A stretch of DNA of 35,243 nt from Pseudomonas sp. UBA4194. GTDB taxonomy: Bacteria; Pseudomonadota; Gammaproteobacteria; Pseudomonadales; Pseudomonadaceae. The notes beneath the pieces were generated by a model. That model did no database searches. It saw only the letters and a program-made list of their open reading frames with translations, and was not told where the DNA came from. The position numbers and the translations under genes were made by a program. Shown piece by piece: positions 25,803 through 33,973 of the stretch (its first letter is position 1; the number at the start of each line of letters is the position of its first letter). The stretch covers positions 1-35,243 of the forward strand of contig NZ_DFUE01000033.1 of the NCBI RefSeq assembly GCF_002379585.1, read 5' to 3'.

Positions 25803-26830
25803 GTGCGACACGCAGCCCCAAGGTCGCGGACCGCGTAGCGCCCAAGGCGGGCGATCCGCAGCCGCAGAAACCGAAGAAACGCCAGCATGACGATGACGAC
25901 GGTCCGGATTTCAGCACCCTGCTGCGCGCCTGGATCGAAAGCCACCGCGCCAGCTGGGTCGACAGCCTGCGGCGCCTGGGCAAGCAGCCCATCGGCAGCT
26001 TCTTTACCTGCCTGGTGATGGCCGTGGCGCTGAGCCTGCCCATGGGCCTGTCGCTGCTGCTCAAGAACGTCGAGCGCCTGGGCGGCTCCTGGCAACGGGC
26101 GGCGCAGATCTCCTTGTACCTGGAACTCGATGCCGGTGAACGCGAAGGTCAGGCCCTGGTCACACAGATCAAGGGCCTGGCCGGCGTGGCCGATGCCGAG
26201 TTCGTCAGCCGCGAGAAGGCATTGGGCGAGTTCCAGCAGCAGTCCGGGCTGGGCGAGGCGCTCAAGGAGCTGCCCGAAAACCCGCTGCCCGGTGTGGTGG
26301 TGGTAACGCCTGAAGAGGTCGACAAGACCACGTTGGAAGCCTTGCGCCAGCAGCTGTCGGAATTGCCGAAGGTGCAGCAGGCGCAGCTGGACCTGGTGTG
26401 GGTCGAGCGCCTGGCGGCGATCCTCAAGCTGGGCGACCGTTTCGTGTTTGGCCTGACGCTGTTGCTGGTGTCGGCGTTGCTGCTCGTAATTGGTAACACT
26501 ATCCGCCTGCACATCGAGAATCGCCGGGTCGAGATCGAGGTGATCAAGCTGGTGGGCGGCACCGACGCCTATGTGCGCAGGCCGTTCCTTTATATGGGCG
26601 CCTTGTATGGCTTCGGCGCAGGAGTTTTCGCGTGGGGCATACTGGCGTTCGGCCTTAACTGGCTGAACGACGCGGTGGTAGGGCTTTCCGGGTTGTATGG
26701 CAGCGATTTTGCCCTGGCCGGAGTGCCCGCTGCCGATGGTCTGTCCCTCTTGCTAGGAGCGGTATTGTTAGGGTATATCGGTGCATGGATTGCGGTTTGG
26801 CGTCACCTCAGAGAACTGGCGCCGCGTTGA
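25799..26830 (+). CDS. ftsX: Cell-division membrane protein FtsX
   Basis: A 343-residue membrane partner of FtsE. The cytoplasmic N-terminus (about 1-60) is polar and lysine-rich; the first helix is about 66-88 (SFFTCLVMAVALSLPMGLSL), followed by a large periplasmic domain (about 90-210) that contacts peptidoglycan hydrolase activators, then three C-terminal helices (about 218-240 FGLTLLLVSALLLVIGNTI, 262-292 and 310-334). ENRRVEIEVIKLVGGTDAYVRRPF precedes the third helix, as in the family. Its start overlaps ftsE by ATGA. Confidence 0.96.
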
Positions 26831-26873
26831 GTAGAGTCAAGTAGCAGCATCTGTGTGAGTTAAATTTATTGTC

Positions 26874-26927
26874 ATTGACCTGGTAGGTAATACAAGGAAC
26901 TTGTCTCGCGGTTCCTGGTCAATTTTT
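26874..26927 (+). promoter_or_regulatory. rpoH upstream region: AlgU (sigma-E)-type promoter and nested hairpin with T run
   Basis: GAACTT (26897-26902), a 16-bp spacer and TCAAT (26919-26923) fit the AlgU/RpoE-type promoter pattern GAACTT-N16-TCNNA closely. An AlgU-dependent promoter is known for rpoH in P. aeruginosa. The same bases form nested inverted repeats (ATTGACC 26874-26880 with GGTCAAT 26917-26923; AGGAAC 26895-26900 with GTTCCT 26911-26916) followed by TTTTT, so the stretch could alternatively terminate ftsX transcripts. A second hairpin GTGCC-TACG-GGCAC (26932-26945), closed by a cUACGg loop, lies before the Shine-Dalgarno GGAGG. Confidence 0.5.
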
Positions 26928-26973
26928 CGCAGTGCCTACGGGCACGAGTCATGTGAGTCGGAGGTTTTTTCGT

Positions 26974-27828
26974 ATGACCACTTCTTTGCAACCTGCTTAT
27001 GCCTTGGTCCCGGGTGCAAACCTGGAAGCCTACGTGCATACGGTGAACAGCATTCCCTTGCTGACACCCGAGCAGGAGCGTGAACTGGCCGAGAGTCTCT
27101 ACTATGAGCAGGATCTTGGGGCGGCTCGGCAGATGGTGCTCGCCCACCTGCGTTTTGTCGTGCATATCGCGCGCAGCTATTCGGGTTATGGTCTGGCTCA
27201 GGCCGATCTGATCCAGGAAGGTAACGTCGGCCTGATGAAGGCCGTGAAGCGTTTCAACCCGGAAATGGGTGTGCGCCTGGTGTCGTTCGCCGTGCACTGG
27301 ATCAAGGCGGAAATCCACGAGTTCATCCTGCGCAACTGGCGCATCGTGAAAGTGGCTACCACCAAGGCCCAGCGCAAGCTGTTCTTCAACCTGCGCAGCC
27401 AGAAGAAGCGCCTGGCGTGGCTGAACAACGAGGAAGTCCACCGTGTGGCCGAAAGCCTTGGGGTGGAGCCACGTGAAGTGCGCGAGATGGAAAGCCGCTT
27501 GACTGGCCAGGACATGGCGTTCGATCCAGCTGCCGAAGCAGACGACGACAGCGCCTTCCAGTCGCCGGCCAACTACCTGGAAGATCATCGCTACGATCCA
27601 GCACGTCAGCTGGAAGACGCGGACTGGAGTGACAACTCCAACAGCAACCTGCACGAAGCCTTGCAGGTCCTGGATGATCGCAGCCGCGACATTCTCTACC
27701 AGCGCTGGCTGGCTGAAGAGAAGGCAACGCTGCACGAGCTGGCAGAGAAGTACAACGTGTCGGCCGAGCGGATTCGTCAGCTGGAAAAAAGCGCGATGAA
27801 CAAGCTGAAGGTTTCGATCGCGGCCTGA
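26974..27828 (+). CDS. rpoH: RNA polymerase heat-shock sigma factor sigma-32
   Basis: A 284-residue sigma factor directing transcription of heat-shock chaperones and proteases. Region 2 has LAHLRFVVHIARSYSGYGL, DLIQEGNVGLMKAVKRF and the -10-recognition SFAVHWIKAEIHEFILRNW; the RpoH-specific box QRKLFFNLRS starts at residue 133; region 4 has TLHELAEKYNVSAERIRQLE. ATG at 26974 follows GGAGG by nine bases. Length equals other Pseudomonas RpoH proteins. Heat control of its level normally involves translation and proteolysis; the leader here has structure but no clear thermometer was proven. Confidence 0.98.
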   Translation: MTTSLQPAYALVPGANLEAYVHTVNSIPLLTPEQERELAESLYYEQDLGAARQMVLAHLRFVVHIARSYSGYGLAQADLIQEGNVGLMKAVKRFNPEMGVRLVSFAVHWIKAEIHEFILRNWRIVKVATTKAQRKLFFNLRSQKKRLAWLNNEEVHRVAESLGVEPREVREMESRLTGQDMAFDPAAEADDDSAFQSPANYLEDHRYDPARQLEDADWSDNSNSNLHEALQVLDDRSRDILYQRWLAEEKATLHELAEKYNVSAERIRQLEKSAMNKLKVSIAA

Positions 27829-27844
27829 TGGATCGCGTCGAATG

Positions 27845-27873
27845 AAAAAGCCCCAACCTGGTTGGGGCTTTTT
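27845..27873. terminator. Rho-independent terminator after rpoH, usable in both directions
   Basis: AAAAAGCCCCAACC-TG-GGTTGGGGCTTTTT: a nine-pair GC-rich stem with an A run before and a T run after. It ends rpoH and may also stop mtgA transcripts, which converge on it from the other strand. Confidence 0.92.
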
Positions 27874-27925
27874 CGTTTGTGGGGTTTAGGCAGAGAGAGC
27901 CGTACGCGTTACGCTTTTAGCCTCC

Positions 27926-28648
27926 TCAATCCGCCCAAGGCGCCCGCCGCGAATGATTGAGCCGCACCAGATAGTCATTTCCGCCCAACTGGCTCATCTG
28001 CTTGCGAATCCAGCCCGCCCGTCGCGCCACATAAGGGCTTGGCCGGCTGGCGCTCCAGTTGCGCGGGTTGGGCAGTACCGCCGCCAGCAGGCTCGCCTGT
28101 TGGCGAGACAGATACGGCGCACCGACGCCAAAGTGATGCCGGGCTGCTGCTTCGGCGCCAAACACTCCCTCGTCCCATTCGGCACTGTTGAGGTATACCT
28201 CGAGAATCCGCTGCTTGGACCAGAAGATTTCGATCAGCCCGGTGAACCAGGCCTCCAGGCCCTTGCGCAGCCAGCTACGGCCAGACCACAGAAAAACGTT
28301 CTTGGCCACCTGCTGGCTCAAGGTGCTGGCGCCGCGTAGCGAGCCGCCTTCCTCGTTGTGCACGAACGCTGCGCGAATGGCGGCAATGTCGAAGCCCCAA
28401 TGCTCGGCGAACTTCTGATCCTCGCCAGCGATCACTGCAACCTTGAGGTCGTCGGAGATCTCATCCCACGGACGCCAGCTACGTTGCAGGTCGATAGGTG
28501 TGCCGTCGATCCAGGATTCGATCTTGCGTTCCACCATCAGCATGGTGCCGGGTGGCGGAACGAAGCGAAAGATCACCACCACAGCGACGCTGACGACGGC
28601 GAACCAGAGCAAGGCCTTGCACAGACGACGGAAAAGGGAACGCAGCAT
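27926..28648 (-). CDS. mtgA: Monofunctional biosynthetic peptidoglycan glycosyltransferase
   Basis: A 240-residue GT51 enzyme that polymerises lipid II into glycan strands. The N-terminal membrane anchor is about 10-33 (LLWFAVVSVAVVVIFRFVPP); the catalytic domain carries EDQKFAEHWGFD (motif 1 with the catalytic Glu), GGSLRGASTLSQQVAKNVFLW (motif 2), RKGLEAWFTGLIE, and LEVYLNSAEWDEGVFGAEAAA (motif 4). No transpeptidase domain follows. It converges with rpoH. Confidence 0.96.
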   Translation of the reverse strand: MLRSLFRRLCKALLWFAVVSVAVVVIFRFVPPPGTMLMVERKIESWIDGTPIDLQRSWRPWDEISDDLKVAVIAGEDQKFAEHWGFDIAAIRAAFVHNEEGGSLRGASTLSQQVAKNVFLWSGRSWLRKGLEAWFTGLIEIFWSKQRILEVYLNSAEWDEGVFGAEAAARHHFGVGAPYLSRQQASLLAAVLPNPRNWSASRPSPYVARRAGWIRKQMSQLGGNDYLVRLNHSRRAPWAD

Positions 28649-28727
28649 AGAAGGCTTGGCCTAACCGGGTGAGCGGGCCATTATACAGACCCCGCGCCCG
28701 ATGGCGGCTTTCTGAGGTCAATCCAAC

Positions 28728-29099
28728 ATGCTTCGTGGTTTCCTGCTGCTGACGGCATTTTTCGGCTTTACCGGTGTAGGCCTCGGGGCGTTCGCCGCCC
28801 ATGGCCTGAAAAACCGGCTGAGCGCCGAATACCTGGCCATTTTCCAGACCGGCGTGACCTATCAACTGATCCATACCCTGGCGTTGTTTGGCGTGGCGCT
28901 GCTGAGCCTGCACCTGCCGGGCCGTCTGGTGGTCTGGGCCGGGGTGCTGTTCTGCCTGGGTATCGTGCTGTTTTCCGGCAGCCTCTACCTGCTCACCCTC
29001 ACCGGTGTCAGCAAGCTGGGGATCGTCACACCCTTCGGTGGGCTGGCTTTTCTGGCCGGGTGGGCGTGCCTGGGGCTGCTGGCGTGGCGCCTGGGTTGA
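28728..29099 (+). CDS. DUF423-family small membrane protein
   Basis: A 123-residue integral membrane protein with four predicted transmembrane helices (about 3-23, 42-62, 70-93 and 98-120). The family signature GVGLGAFAAHGLK (about 16-28) and the conserved GAFxxH are visible, followed by YQLIHTLALFGV. DUF423 proteins are widespread with no proven function. GAGGT lies about nine bases before the ATG at 28728. It is divergent from mtgA. Confidence 0.9.
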   Translation: MLRGFLLLTAFFGFTGVGLGAFAAHGLKNRLSAEYLAIFQTGVTYQLIHTLALFGVALLSLHLPGRLVVWAGVLFCLGIVLFSGSLYLLTLTGVSKLGIVTPFGGLAFLAGWACLGLLAWRLG

Positions 29100-29183
29100 G
29101 TGCGCGAATGGTCGGCTGGTCCTTGGGAATCCTGGGCGATCGGGCTAGAATGCTGACCCCAAAAAATGATGGCTGCTAACGGC

Positions 29184-29384
29184 ATGCGCATTCAATTGAA
29201 CGGTGATCCCTTTGAACTGCCAGACGGCGAAACCGTGTCTGGCCTGCTCACTCGGCTGGACCTGGCTGGCCGCCGCGTTGCGGTGGAGCTGAACCAGGAT
29301 ATCGTCCCGCGTAGCCAGCACGGCGAGACCGTGCTGGGCGAAGGCGACCAGATCGAAGTGGTCCACGCCATCGGCGGTGGCTAA
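29184..29384 (+). CDS. thiS: Thiamine biosynthesis sulfur-carrier protein
   Basis: A 66-residue ubiquitin-like sulfur carrier. It starts MRIQLNGDPFELPDGETV and ends HAIGGG; the terminal GlyGly is adenylated and thiocarboxylated to deliver sulfur to ThiG for the thiazole ring. The start at 29184 matches the family N-terminus; two ATGs 15-18 bases upstream (29166, 29169) are in frame or nearby but lack conservation. Shine-Dalgarno is poor. It forms an operon with thiG and trmB, with a 111-bp gap before thiG. Confidence 0.93.
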   Translation: MRIQLNGDPFELPDGETVSGLLTRLDLAGRRVAVELNQDIVPRSQHGETVLGEGDQIEVVHAIGGG

Positions 29385-29495
29385 ACCCACCGCCAGCGTT
29401 GCGCACCAACCAACGGGTCGCGGGGGTGTCCTCCAGAGCCCCGATTGCGGGCAGCGCCCGCGCCCGCATACCTGCACCGCACGAGAGGAATTCCG

Positions 29496-30290
29496 ATGAG
29501 CAATGCTCGCACTGACAAGCCGTTCACCCTGGCAGGTCGTACCTTCGAGTCGCGCCTTCTGGTGGGCACCGGCAAGTACCGTGACCTGGAGCAAACCCGA
29601 CTGGCCATCGAAGCCTCGGGAGCCGAAATCGTCACCGTGGCGGTGCGCCGCACCAATATCGGCCAGAACCCTGGCGAGCCTAACCTGCTCGACGTGTTGC
29701 CGCCGGACCGCTACACCATCCTGCCTAACACCGCCGGTTGCTACGACGCCGTGGAAGCCGTGCGCACCTGTCGCCTGGCCCGTGAGCTGCTCGATGGCCA
29801 CAACCTGGTGAAGCTGGAAGTGCTGGCGGATCAGAAAACCCTGTTTCCCAACGTCATCGAAACCCTCAAGGCCGCCGAAGTGCTGGTCAAGGACGGTTTC
29901 GACGTAATGGTGTACACCAGTGATGACCCGATCATTGCCCGGCAACTGGCCGAAATCGGCTGCATCGCCGTAATGCCGCTGGCGGGCCTGATCGGCACCG
30001 GCCTGGGCATCTGCAACCCCTACAACCTGCAGATCATCCTGGAAGAAGCCAAGGTTCCTGTGCTGGTGGATGCCGGGGTGGGTACCGCTTCCGACGCCAC
30101 CATCGCCATGGAACTGGGCTGCGAGGCCGTGCTGATGAACTCGGCCATCGCCCACGCCCAGGACCCGATCATGATGGGCGCCGCCATGAAACACGCCATC
30201 ATCGCCGGGCGCATGGCCTACCTCGCCGGACGTATGCCGAAAAAACTTTATGCCAGCGCCTCTTCGCCGCTGGATGGCCTGATCAAGTAA
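29496..30290 (+). CDS. thiG: Thiazole synthase
   Basis: A 264-residue TIM-barrel enzyme that condenses 1-deoxy-D-xylulose 5-phosphate, dehydroglycine and ThiS-thiocarboxylate into the thiamine thiazole phosphate. Seen: SRLLVGTGKYRD (19-30), the Schiff-base Lys in LVKLEVL (K106), LPNTAG, and the phosphate-binding GVGTASDATIAMELG with VLMNSAIA. GAGGAA precedes the ATG at 29496; an ORF start at 29445 would add a non-conserved extension. Confidence 0.96.
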   Translation: MSNARTDKPFTLAGRTFESRLLVGTGKYRDLEQTRLAIEASGAEIVTVAVRRTNIGQNPGEPNLLDVLPPDRYTILPNTAGCYDAVEAVRTCRLARELLDGHNLVKLEVLADQKTLFPNVIETLKAAEVLVKDGFDVMVYTSDDPIIARQLAEIGCIAVMPLAGLIGTGLGICNPYNLQIILEEAKVPVLVDAGVGTASDATIAMELGCEAVLMNSAIAHAQDPIMMGAAMKHAIIAGRMAYLAGRMPKKLYASASSPLDGLIK

Positions 30291-30299
30291 GAGCCCCCG

Positions 30300-31022
30300 A
30301 TGACTGACTCGCAAGAAACGCCAACGCCGACCGAAGGCGAACCGCGCCAACACCGCGCCATCAAGAGTTTCGTGATGCGCGCCGGACGCATGACCGAAGG
30401 CCAGCAGCGCGGCCTGGACCAAGGCAAGCCGCTGTTCGTGCTGCCCCTGGCCGACGCGCCGGTGGACTTTGACCAGGTGTTTGGGCGCAGCGCGCCGCGC
30501 ACCCTGGAAATCGGTTTCGGCATGGGCCACTCGCTGCTGGAGATGGCCGCTGCCTCGCCGGAGCTGGATTTCATTGGCGTGGAAGTGCATCGCCCCGGCG
30601 TCGGTGCGTTGCTCAATGGCGTGCTGACCCAGGGCCTGAAAAACCTGCGGGTCTACGATTGCGACGCCATCGAGGTGCTCAAGCAATGCGTGGCCGACAA
30701 CAGTCTGGATCGTCTGCTGCTGTTCTTCCCGGACCCTTGGCACAAGGCGCGCCACCACAAGCGTCGCATCGTCCAGCCGGCCTTTGCCGAATTGGTCCGC
30801 AGCAAGCTCAAGGTTGGCGGTGTGCTGCACATGGCCACCGACTGGGAGCCCTATGCCGAGTACATGCTGGAAGTGATGAACGTGGCCCCCGGTTATCGCA
30901 ACCAGGGGGCGGACGGCGGCTGCGTGCCACGCCCGGCCGAGCGCCCGATCACCAAGTTCGAACGCCGCGGCGAGCGCCTGGGGCACGGGGTGTGGGATCT
31001 GAAGTTCGAAAAGGTGGACTGA
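30300..31022 (+). CDS. trmB: tRNA (guanine-N7-)-methyltransferase TrmB
   Basis: A 240-residue Rossmann methyltransferase that makes m7G46 in tRNA. Motif I is TLEIGFGMGHSLLEMA (about 72-87); IGVEVHRPGVG follows; the family signature FFPDPWHKARHHKRR (about 142-156) contains the catalytic Asp, and TDWEPYAEYML is near 180. It starts ten bases after the thiG stop, so it is probably cotranscribed with thiS-thiG. A REP and a hairpin follow the gene. Confidence 0.96.
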   Translation: MTDSQETPTPTEGEPRQHRAIKSFVMRAGRMTEGQQRGLDQGKPLFVLPLADAPVDFDQVFGRSAPRTLEIGFGMGHSLLEMAAASPELDFIGVEVHRPGVGALLNGVLTQGLKNLRVYDCDAIEVLKQCVADNSLDRLLLFFPDPWHKARHHKRRIVQPAFAELVRSKLKVGGVLHMATDWEPYAEYMLEVMNVAPGYRNQGADGGCVPRPAERPITKFERRGERLGHGVWDLKFEKVD

Positions 31023-31030
31023 ATTCTTGC

Positions 31031-31105
31031 AGGAGCAGTGCCTGCTCTATCGCGGGCAGAGCCTGCTCCCACACCGGATCTTCGCAATCACGCAGATCCG
31101 GTGTG
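31031..31105. repeat. REP palindrome plus terminator-like hairpin after trmB
   Basis: 31031-31070 contains a degenerate REP pair (AGGAGCAGTGCCTGCTC then CGGGCAGAGCCTGCTCCCAC). Immediately after, CACACCGGATC (31070-31080) and GATCCGGTGTG (31095-31105) form an 11-bp perfect stem with a 14-nt loop, placed between trmB and the convergent DUF3392 gene. There is no long T run, so termination is possible but not certain. Confidence 0.65.
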
Positions 31106-31113
31106 GGCGCGTA

Positions 31114-31437
31114 TCACTTGCGATCCGCCACGATCCCCAGCAACACCAGTACCACCAACAGCACCGGCGCCAGGCTGTAGTTGTTGAATTGGCTCAACCC
31201 GCGCAGCACCCAAGGCGTTGCATAGATCAGCGCCGCACCACTGCCGATCACGCACAGCAGTGCGATCAGTGGCACCCGCAGCGCGCCCGCCAGCGAGCCT
31301 AGACGGCCTTCGGCCCAGGCCTTCACGTCAGCGCCGAACAACACCAGCAGACAGCCCACCAGCGCCAGGGAAATTTCCGAGAGGTTGCTGCGACTCCAGC
31401 GGGAAACCGTGGCGAGCAGATCAAGCACTAAATCCAT
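31114..31437 (-). CDS. DUF3392-family small membrane protein
   Basis: A 107-residue membrane protein with three hydrophobic segments (about 20-38 SEISLALVGCLLVLFGADV, 54-75 RVPLIALLCVIGSGAALIYA, 86-104 YSLAPVLLVVLVLLGIVAD). The ATG at 31437 is preceded by AAGGA with good spacing, and the upstream part of the frame is antisense-like. Homologues occur in Pseudomonas at this place, between trmB and hemW. No function is known. Confidence 0.88.
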   Translation of the reverse strand: MDLVLDLLATVSRWSRSNLSEISLALVGCLLVLFGADVKAWAEGRLGSLAGALRVPLIALLCVIGSGAALIYATPWVLRGLSQFNNYSLAPVLLVVLVLLGIVADRK

Positions 31438-31447
31438 TGGGCAATCC

Positions 31448-32635
31448 TTAAACCAGGAAATATTGCAGCAGGTCGTTGAGGAACAGCTGTCCCCGGGGGG
31501 TGGCGACCAGACGCGTCGGTTCGACCTGCAAAAGGCCCTTTTGTTCGGCCTCCCGGCGGGCCTTGGCAAGATCGGCCAGGGCCAGGCCGGTACGCTCGGC
31601 GAACAACGCGGCATCCACCCCTTGAGTCAGGCGCAAGGCGTTCATCAGGAACTCGAACGGCAGCTCGTCCACGGTCAGGGCCTTCTCGCCGGCCTTGAAG
31701 CTTTTCGCCGGGTTGAGGAAATCCTTGGGCAGCCGGGTTTTCCAGGTGCGCGCAATGCGCCCGTCCGGATGGCTGAGCTTGCCGTGGGCCCCGGCGCCGA
31801 TACCGATGAAGTCGCCGAAGCTCCAGTAATTGAGGTTGTGGCGCGCCGCCTTGCCGGGCTTGGCGTAGGCGGAGACTTCGTACTGGGTGTAGCCATGCTC
31901 GGCCAGCAGCGCCTGGCCCGCTTCCTGGATGTCCCAGAGAATGTCGTCTTCGGGCAGCAGCGGTGGCTGGTTCCAGAACACTGTGTTCGGCTCCAGCGTC
32001 AGTTGGTACCAGGACAGGTGGGTGGGGGCCAGCGCGATGGCCTGGCGCAGATCATCCAGCGCGTCTTCCAGAGACTGGTCGGGCAAGCCGTGCATCAGGT
32101 CCAGGTTGAAGTTATCGAAGCCGGCGCGGCGGGCCATTTCGGCGGCGCGCAGGGCTTCATCGCCGGTATGGATACGGCCCAGCGCTTCCAGCTTCTGCGG
32201 CTGGAAGCTTTGGATGCCGATCGACAGGCGATTGATGCCCAGCTTGCGATAGGCAATGAATTTTTCCTGCTCGAAGGTCCCGGGGTTGGCTTCCAGGGTG
32301 ATCTCGATATCCGCTGCAAAGGGGATGCGCTGCTCCACGCCCGCGAGCAGGCGACCCAGCGCCGCCGCACTGAACAGGCTGGGGGTGCCGCCGCCGAAGA
32401 AGATCGACGTCAGTGGCCGGCCGTGAACGGACGGCAGATCCTGGTCCAGGTCAGCCAGCAGGGCGTCGACGTATTCCTGCTCCGGCAGCACCGGGCTGGC
32501 GGCATGGGAATTGAAGTCGCAATAAGGGCATTTGCGTACGCACCACGGGATGTGGATGTACAGCGCCAGCGGCGGCAACTGCGCCAGCGCAGGGCCGTGG
32601 GCGCTGGCGGACGAGTAGAGCAGCTCGGTGGTCAT
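31448..32635 (-). CDS. hemW: Radical SAM haem chaperone HemW
   Basis: A 395-residue radical-SAM protein related to coproporphyrinogen dehydrogenase (HemN). The [4Fe-4S] ligands are C32, C36 and C39 in CVRKCPYCDF; GGGTPS and the SAM-binding LEANPGT and RLSIGIQSF follow; a C-terminal winged-helix-like HemN domain ends YFLV. HemW inserts haem into target proteins rather than oxidising coproporphyrinogen; the extra CxxxCxxCxC-type Cys of true HemN is not seen beyond C39. The ATG at 32635 overlaps the rdgB stop by ATGA. Confidence 0.94.
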   Translation of the reverse strand: MTTELLYSSASAHGPALAQLPPLALYIHIPWCVRKCPYCDFNSHAASPVLPEQEYVDALLADLDQDLPSVHGRPLTSIFFGGGTPSLFSAAALGRLLAGVEQRIPFAADIEITLEANPGTFEQEKFIAYRKLGINRLSIGIQSFQPQKLEALGRIHTGDEALRAAEMARRAGFDNFNLDLMHGLPDQSLEDALDDLRQAIALAPTHLSWYQLTLEPNTVFWNQPPLLPEDDILWDIQEAGQALLAEHGYTQYEVSAYAKPGKAARHNLNYWSFGDFIGIGAGAHGKLSHPDGRIARTWKTRLPKDFLNPAKSFKAGEKALTVDELPFEFLMNALRLTQGVDAALFAERTGLALADLAKARREAEQKGLLQVEPTRLVATPRGQLFLNDLLQYFLV

Positions 32636-33228
32636 GCCAGGCCCAGACGTTGGCGCAGCAACGCCATGGCGCGCGCGCGGTGGCTGATCAGGTTCTTCTC
32701 GGCCGGGCTCAATTCGGCGCTGGAGCAATTGCGCTCGGGCACCCAGAACAGCGGGTCATAACCGAACCCGTGCTCGCCGCTGGCGGCCTGCATGATACGG
32801 CCATGCCACAGGCCTTCGCAGAGGATGGGCAGAGGATCGTCGGCATGTCGGACCAGGGCCAGTACGCAGACGAATTGCGCACCGCGCTGGTCTTCGGGCA
32901 CGTCTTTGAGGGCGTCCAGCAGTTTGGCGTTGTTCGCGGCGTCGCCTTGGCCATCGGCGTAGCGGGCCGAGTAGATGCCAGGAGCGCCGCCGAGGTAATC
33001 CACCGCCAGCCCGGAGTCATCGGCCAGCGCCGGCAGCCCGGAAAGCCGCGAAGCGTTGCGCGCCTTGAGAATGGCGTTCTCGACGAACGACAGGCCGGTT
33101 TCCTCCGGCTCTACCTGGCTGAACTCGCCGACCGAGCGAAGTTGCACCGAGCCGCCGAGCATGGCTTGCAGTTCCTTGAGCTTGCCGGCGTTGTGGCTGG
33201 CGAGGACGAGTTGGGTGAGGTTGTTCAT
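32632..33228 (-). CDS. rdgB: XTP/dITP diphosphatase RdgB
   Basis: A 198-residue Ham1/RdgB-family pyrophosphatase that hydrolyses non-canonical purine nucleotides (ITP, XTP, dITP) to keep them out of DNA and RNA. Signature elements are LVLASHNAGKLKELQAML (7-24), ADDSGLAVDYLGGAPGIYSARYA (about 68-90), and the C-terminal GFGYDPLF with SHRARAM. The next gene, hemW, overlaps by four bases. The metW gene lies 117 bp upstream. Confidence 0.95.
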   Translation of the reverse strand: MNNLTQLVLASHNAGKLKELQAMLGGSVQLRSVGEFSQVEPEETGLSFVENAILKARNASRLSGLPALADDSGLAVDYLGGAPGIYSARYADGQGDAANNAKLLDALKDVPEDQRGAQFVCVLALVRHADDPLPILCEGLWHGRIMQAASGEHGFGYDPLFWVPERNCSSAELSPAEKNLISHRARAMALLRQRLGLA

Positions 33229-33297
33229 CGTAGGGTCCGGGGTGTGTGGGTTGCTGGGGAGAGGGCGGTGTCGGTGCCGAACCCGATAAAAGGCCCC

Positions 33298-33324
33298 TGT
33301 GGGAGCGGGCTCTGCCCGCGATGG
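33298..33324. repeat. REP palindrome between metW and rdgB
   Basis: TGTGGGAGCGGGCTCTGCCCGCGATGG: the reverse-complement form of the REP at 21-45 and 256-280. It fills the 117-bp gap between the metW stop and the rdgB start. Confidence 0.8.
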
Positions 33325-33345
33325 GCGCGACGGGGTAGCGGGTGC

Positions 33346-33966
33346 CTACACCGCCACCCGATGCTCCCGCAGCCCCGGGCTGCTCACCCGATAGATGCCG
33401 ATCTCACCCAAAAGGTTAGGCCAGATCTTGCTTGCCCACCCGTGGCGGTGCTGTTGATCCACCGCCAGGCGGTTCAGGACCTGGGCGCGGCGTTCATGGC
33501 ACAGGGCTTCGAAGTCGGCGAAGGTGCAGAAGTGGATGTTCGGCGTGTTGTACCAGGTGTAGGGAAGGAATTCCGAAACCGGCATGTGCCCCTTGCTCGC
33601 CAGATACCAGCGGCAGCGCCAGTGGCCGAAGTTGGGGAAGGTGATGATGCACTGGCGACCGACGCGCAGCATCTCGTCGAGAATCCGGTCGGGGTATTCG
33701 ACCGCTTGCAGTGCCTGGGTCATCACGACGATATCGAAGCTGTTGCTGGCAAAGTTGCCCAGGCCCTTGTCCAGGTCCTGCTCGATGACGTTGATGCCCT
33801 TGCGCACGCACTCGGTGATGTTGTCGGCATCGATTTCCAAGCCATAACCGGTGACTTGCTTGTTGTCACGCAGCCAGGCCAGCAGTTCACCGTCGCCGCA
33901 GCCCAGGTCGAGGACCCGGCTGCCGGCAGGAATCCAGTCCTGGATGATTTCTAGATCGGCTCTCAT
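33346..33966 (-). CDS. metW: Methionine biosynthesis protein MetW
   Basis: A 206-residue class I methyltransferase-fold protein always paired with MetX in proteobacteria. SAM-binding motif VLDLGCGDGELLAWL (about 18-32), GLEID, and VIEQDLDKGLGNFASNSFD are seen; the later stretch CIITFPNFGHWRCRWYLASKG is MetW-typical. MetW is needed with MetX for homoserine acylation in some species, though its own reaction is unclear. The ATG at 33966 (MRADLEIIQDWI) starts only seven bases after the metX stop; an in-frame start at 33984 would overlap metX. Confidence 0.94.
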   Translation of the reverse strand: MRADLEIIQDWIPAGSRVLDLGCGDGELLAWLRDNKQVTGYGLEIDADNITECVRKGINVIEQDLDKGLGNFASNSFDIVVMTQALQAVEYPDRILDEMLRVGRQCIITFPNFGHWRCRWYLASKGHMPVSEFLPYTWYNTPNIHFCTFADFEALCHERRAQVLNRLAVDQQHRHGWASKIWPNLLGEIGIYRVSSPGLREHRVAV

Positions 33967-33973
33967 GAAGGCC

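Noticed and set aside
26874..26927. Simple terminator for the ftsYEX operon
   Set aside because: Not excluded, but the GAACTT-N16-TCAAT promoter overlaps the hairpin, so it was listed as a regulatory region rather than a plain terminator.
29100..29183. TPP riboswitch before thiS
   Set aside because: The 84-bp gap lacks the conserved CUGAGA and the typical THI-box arrangement.
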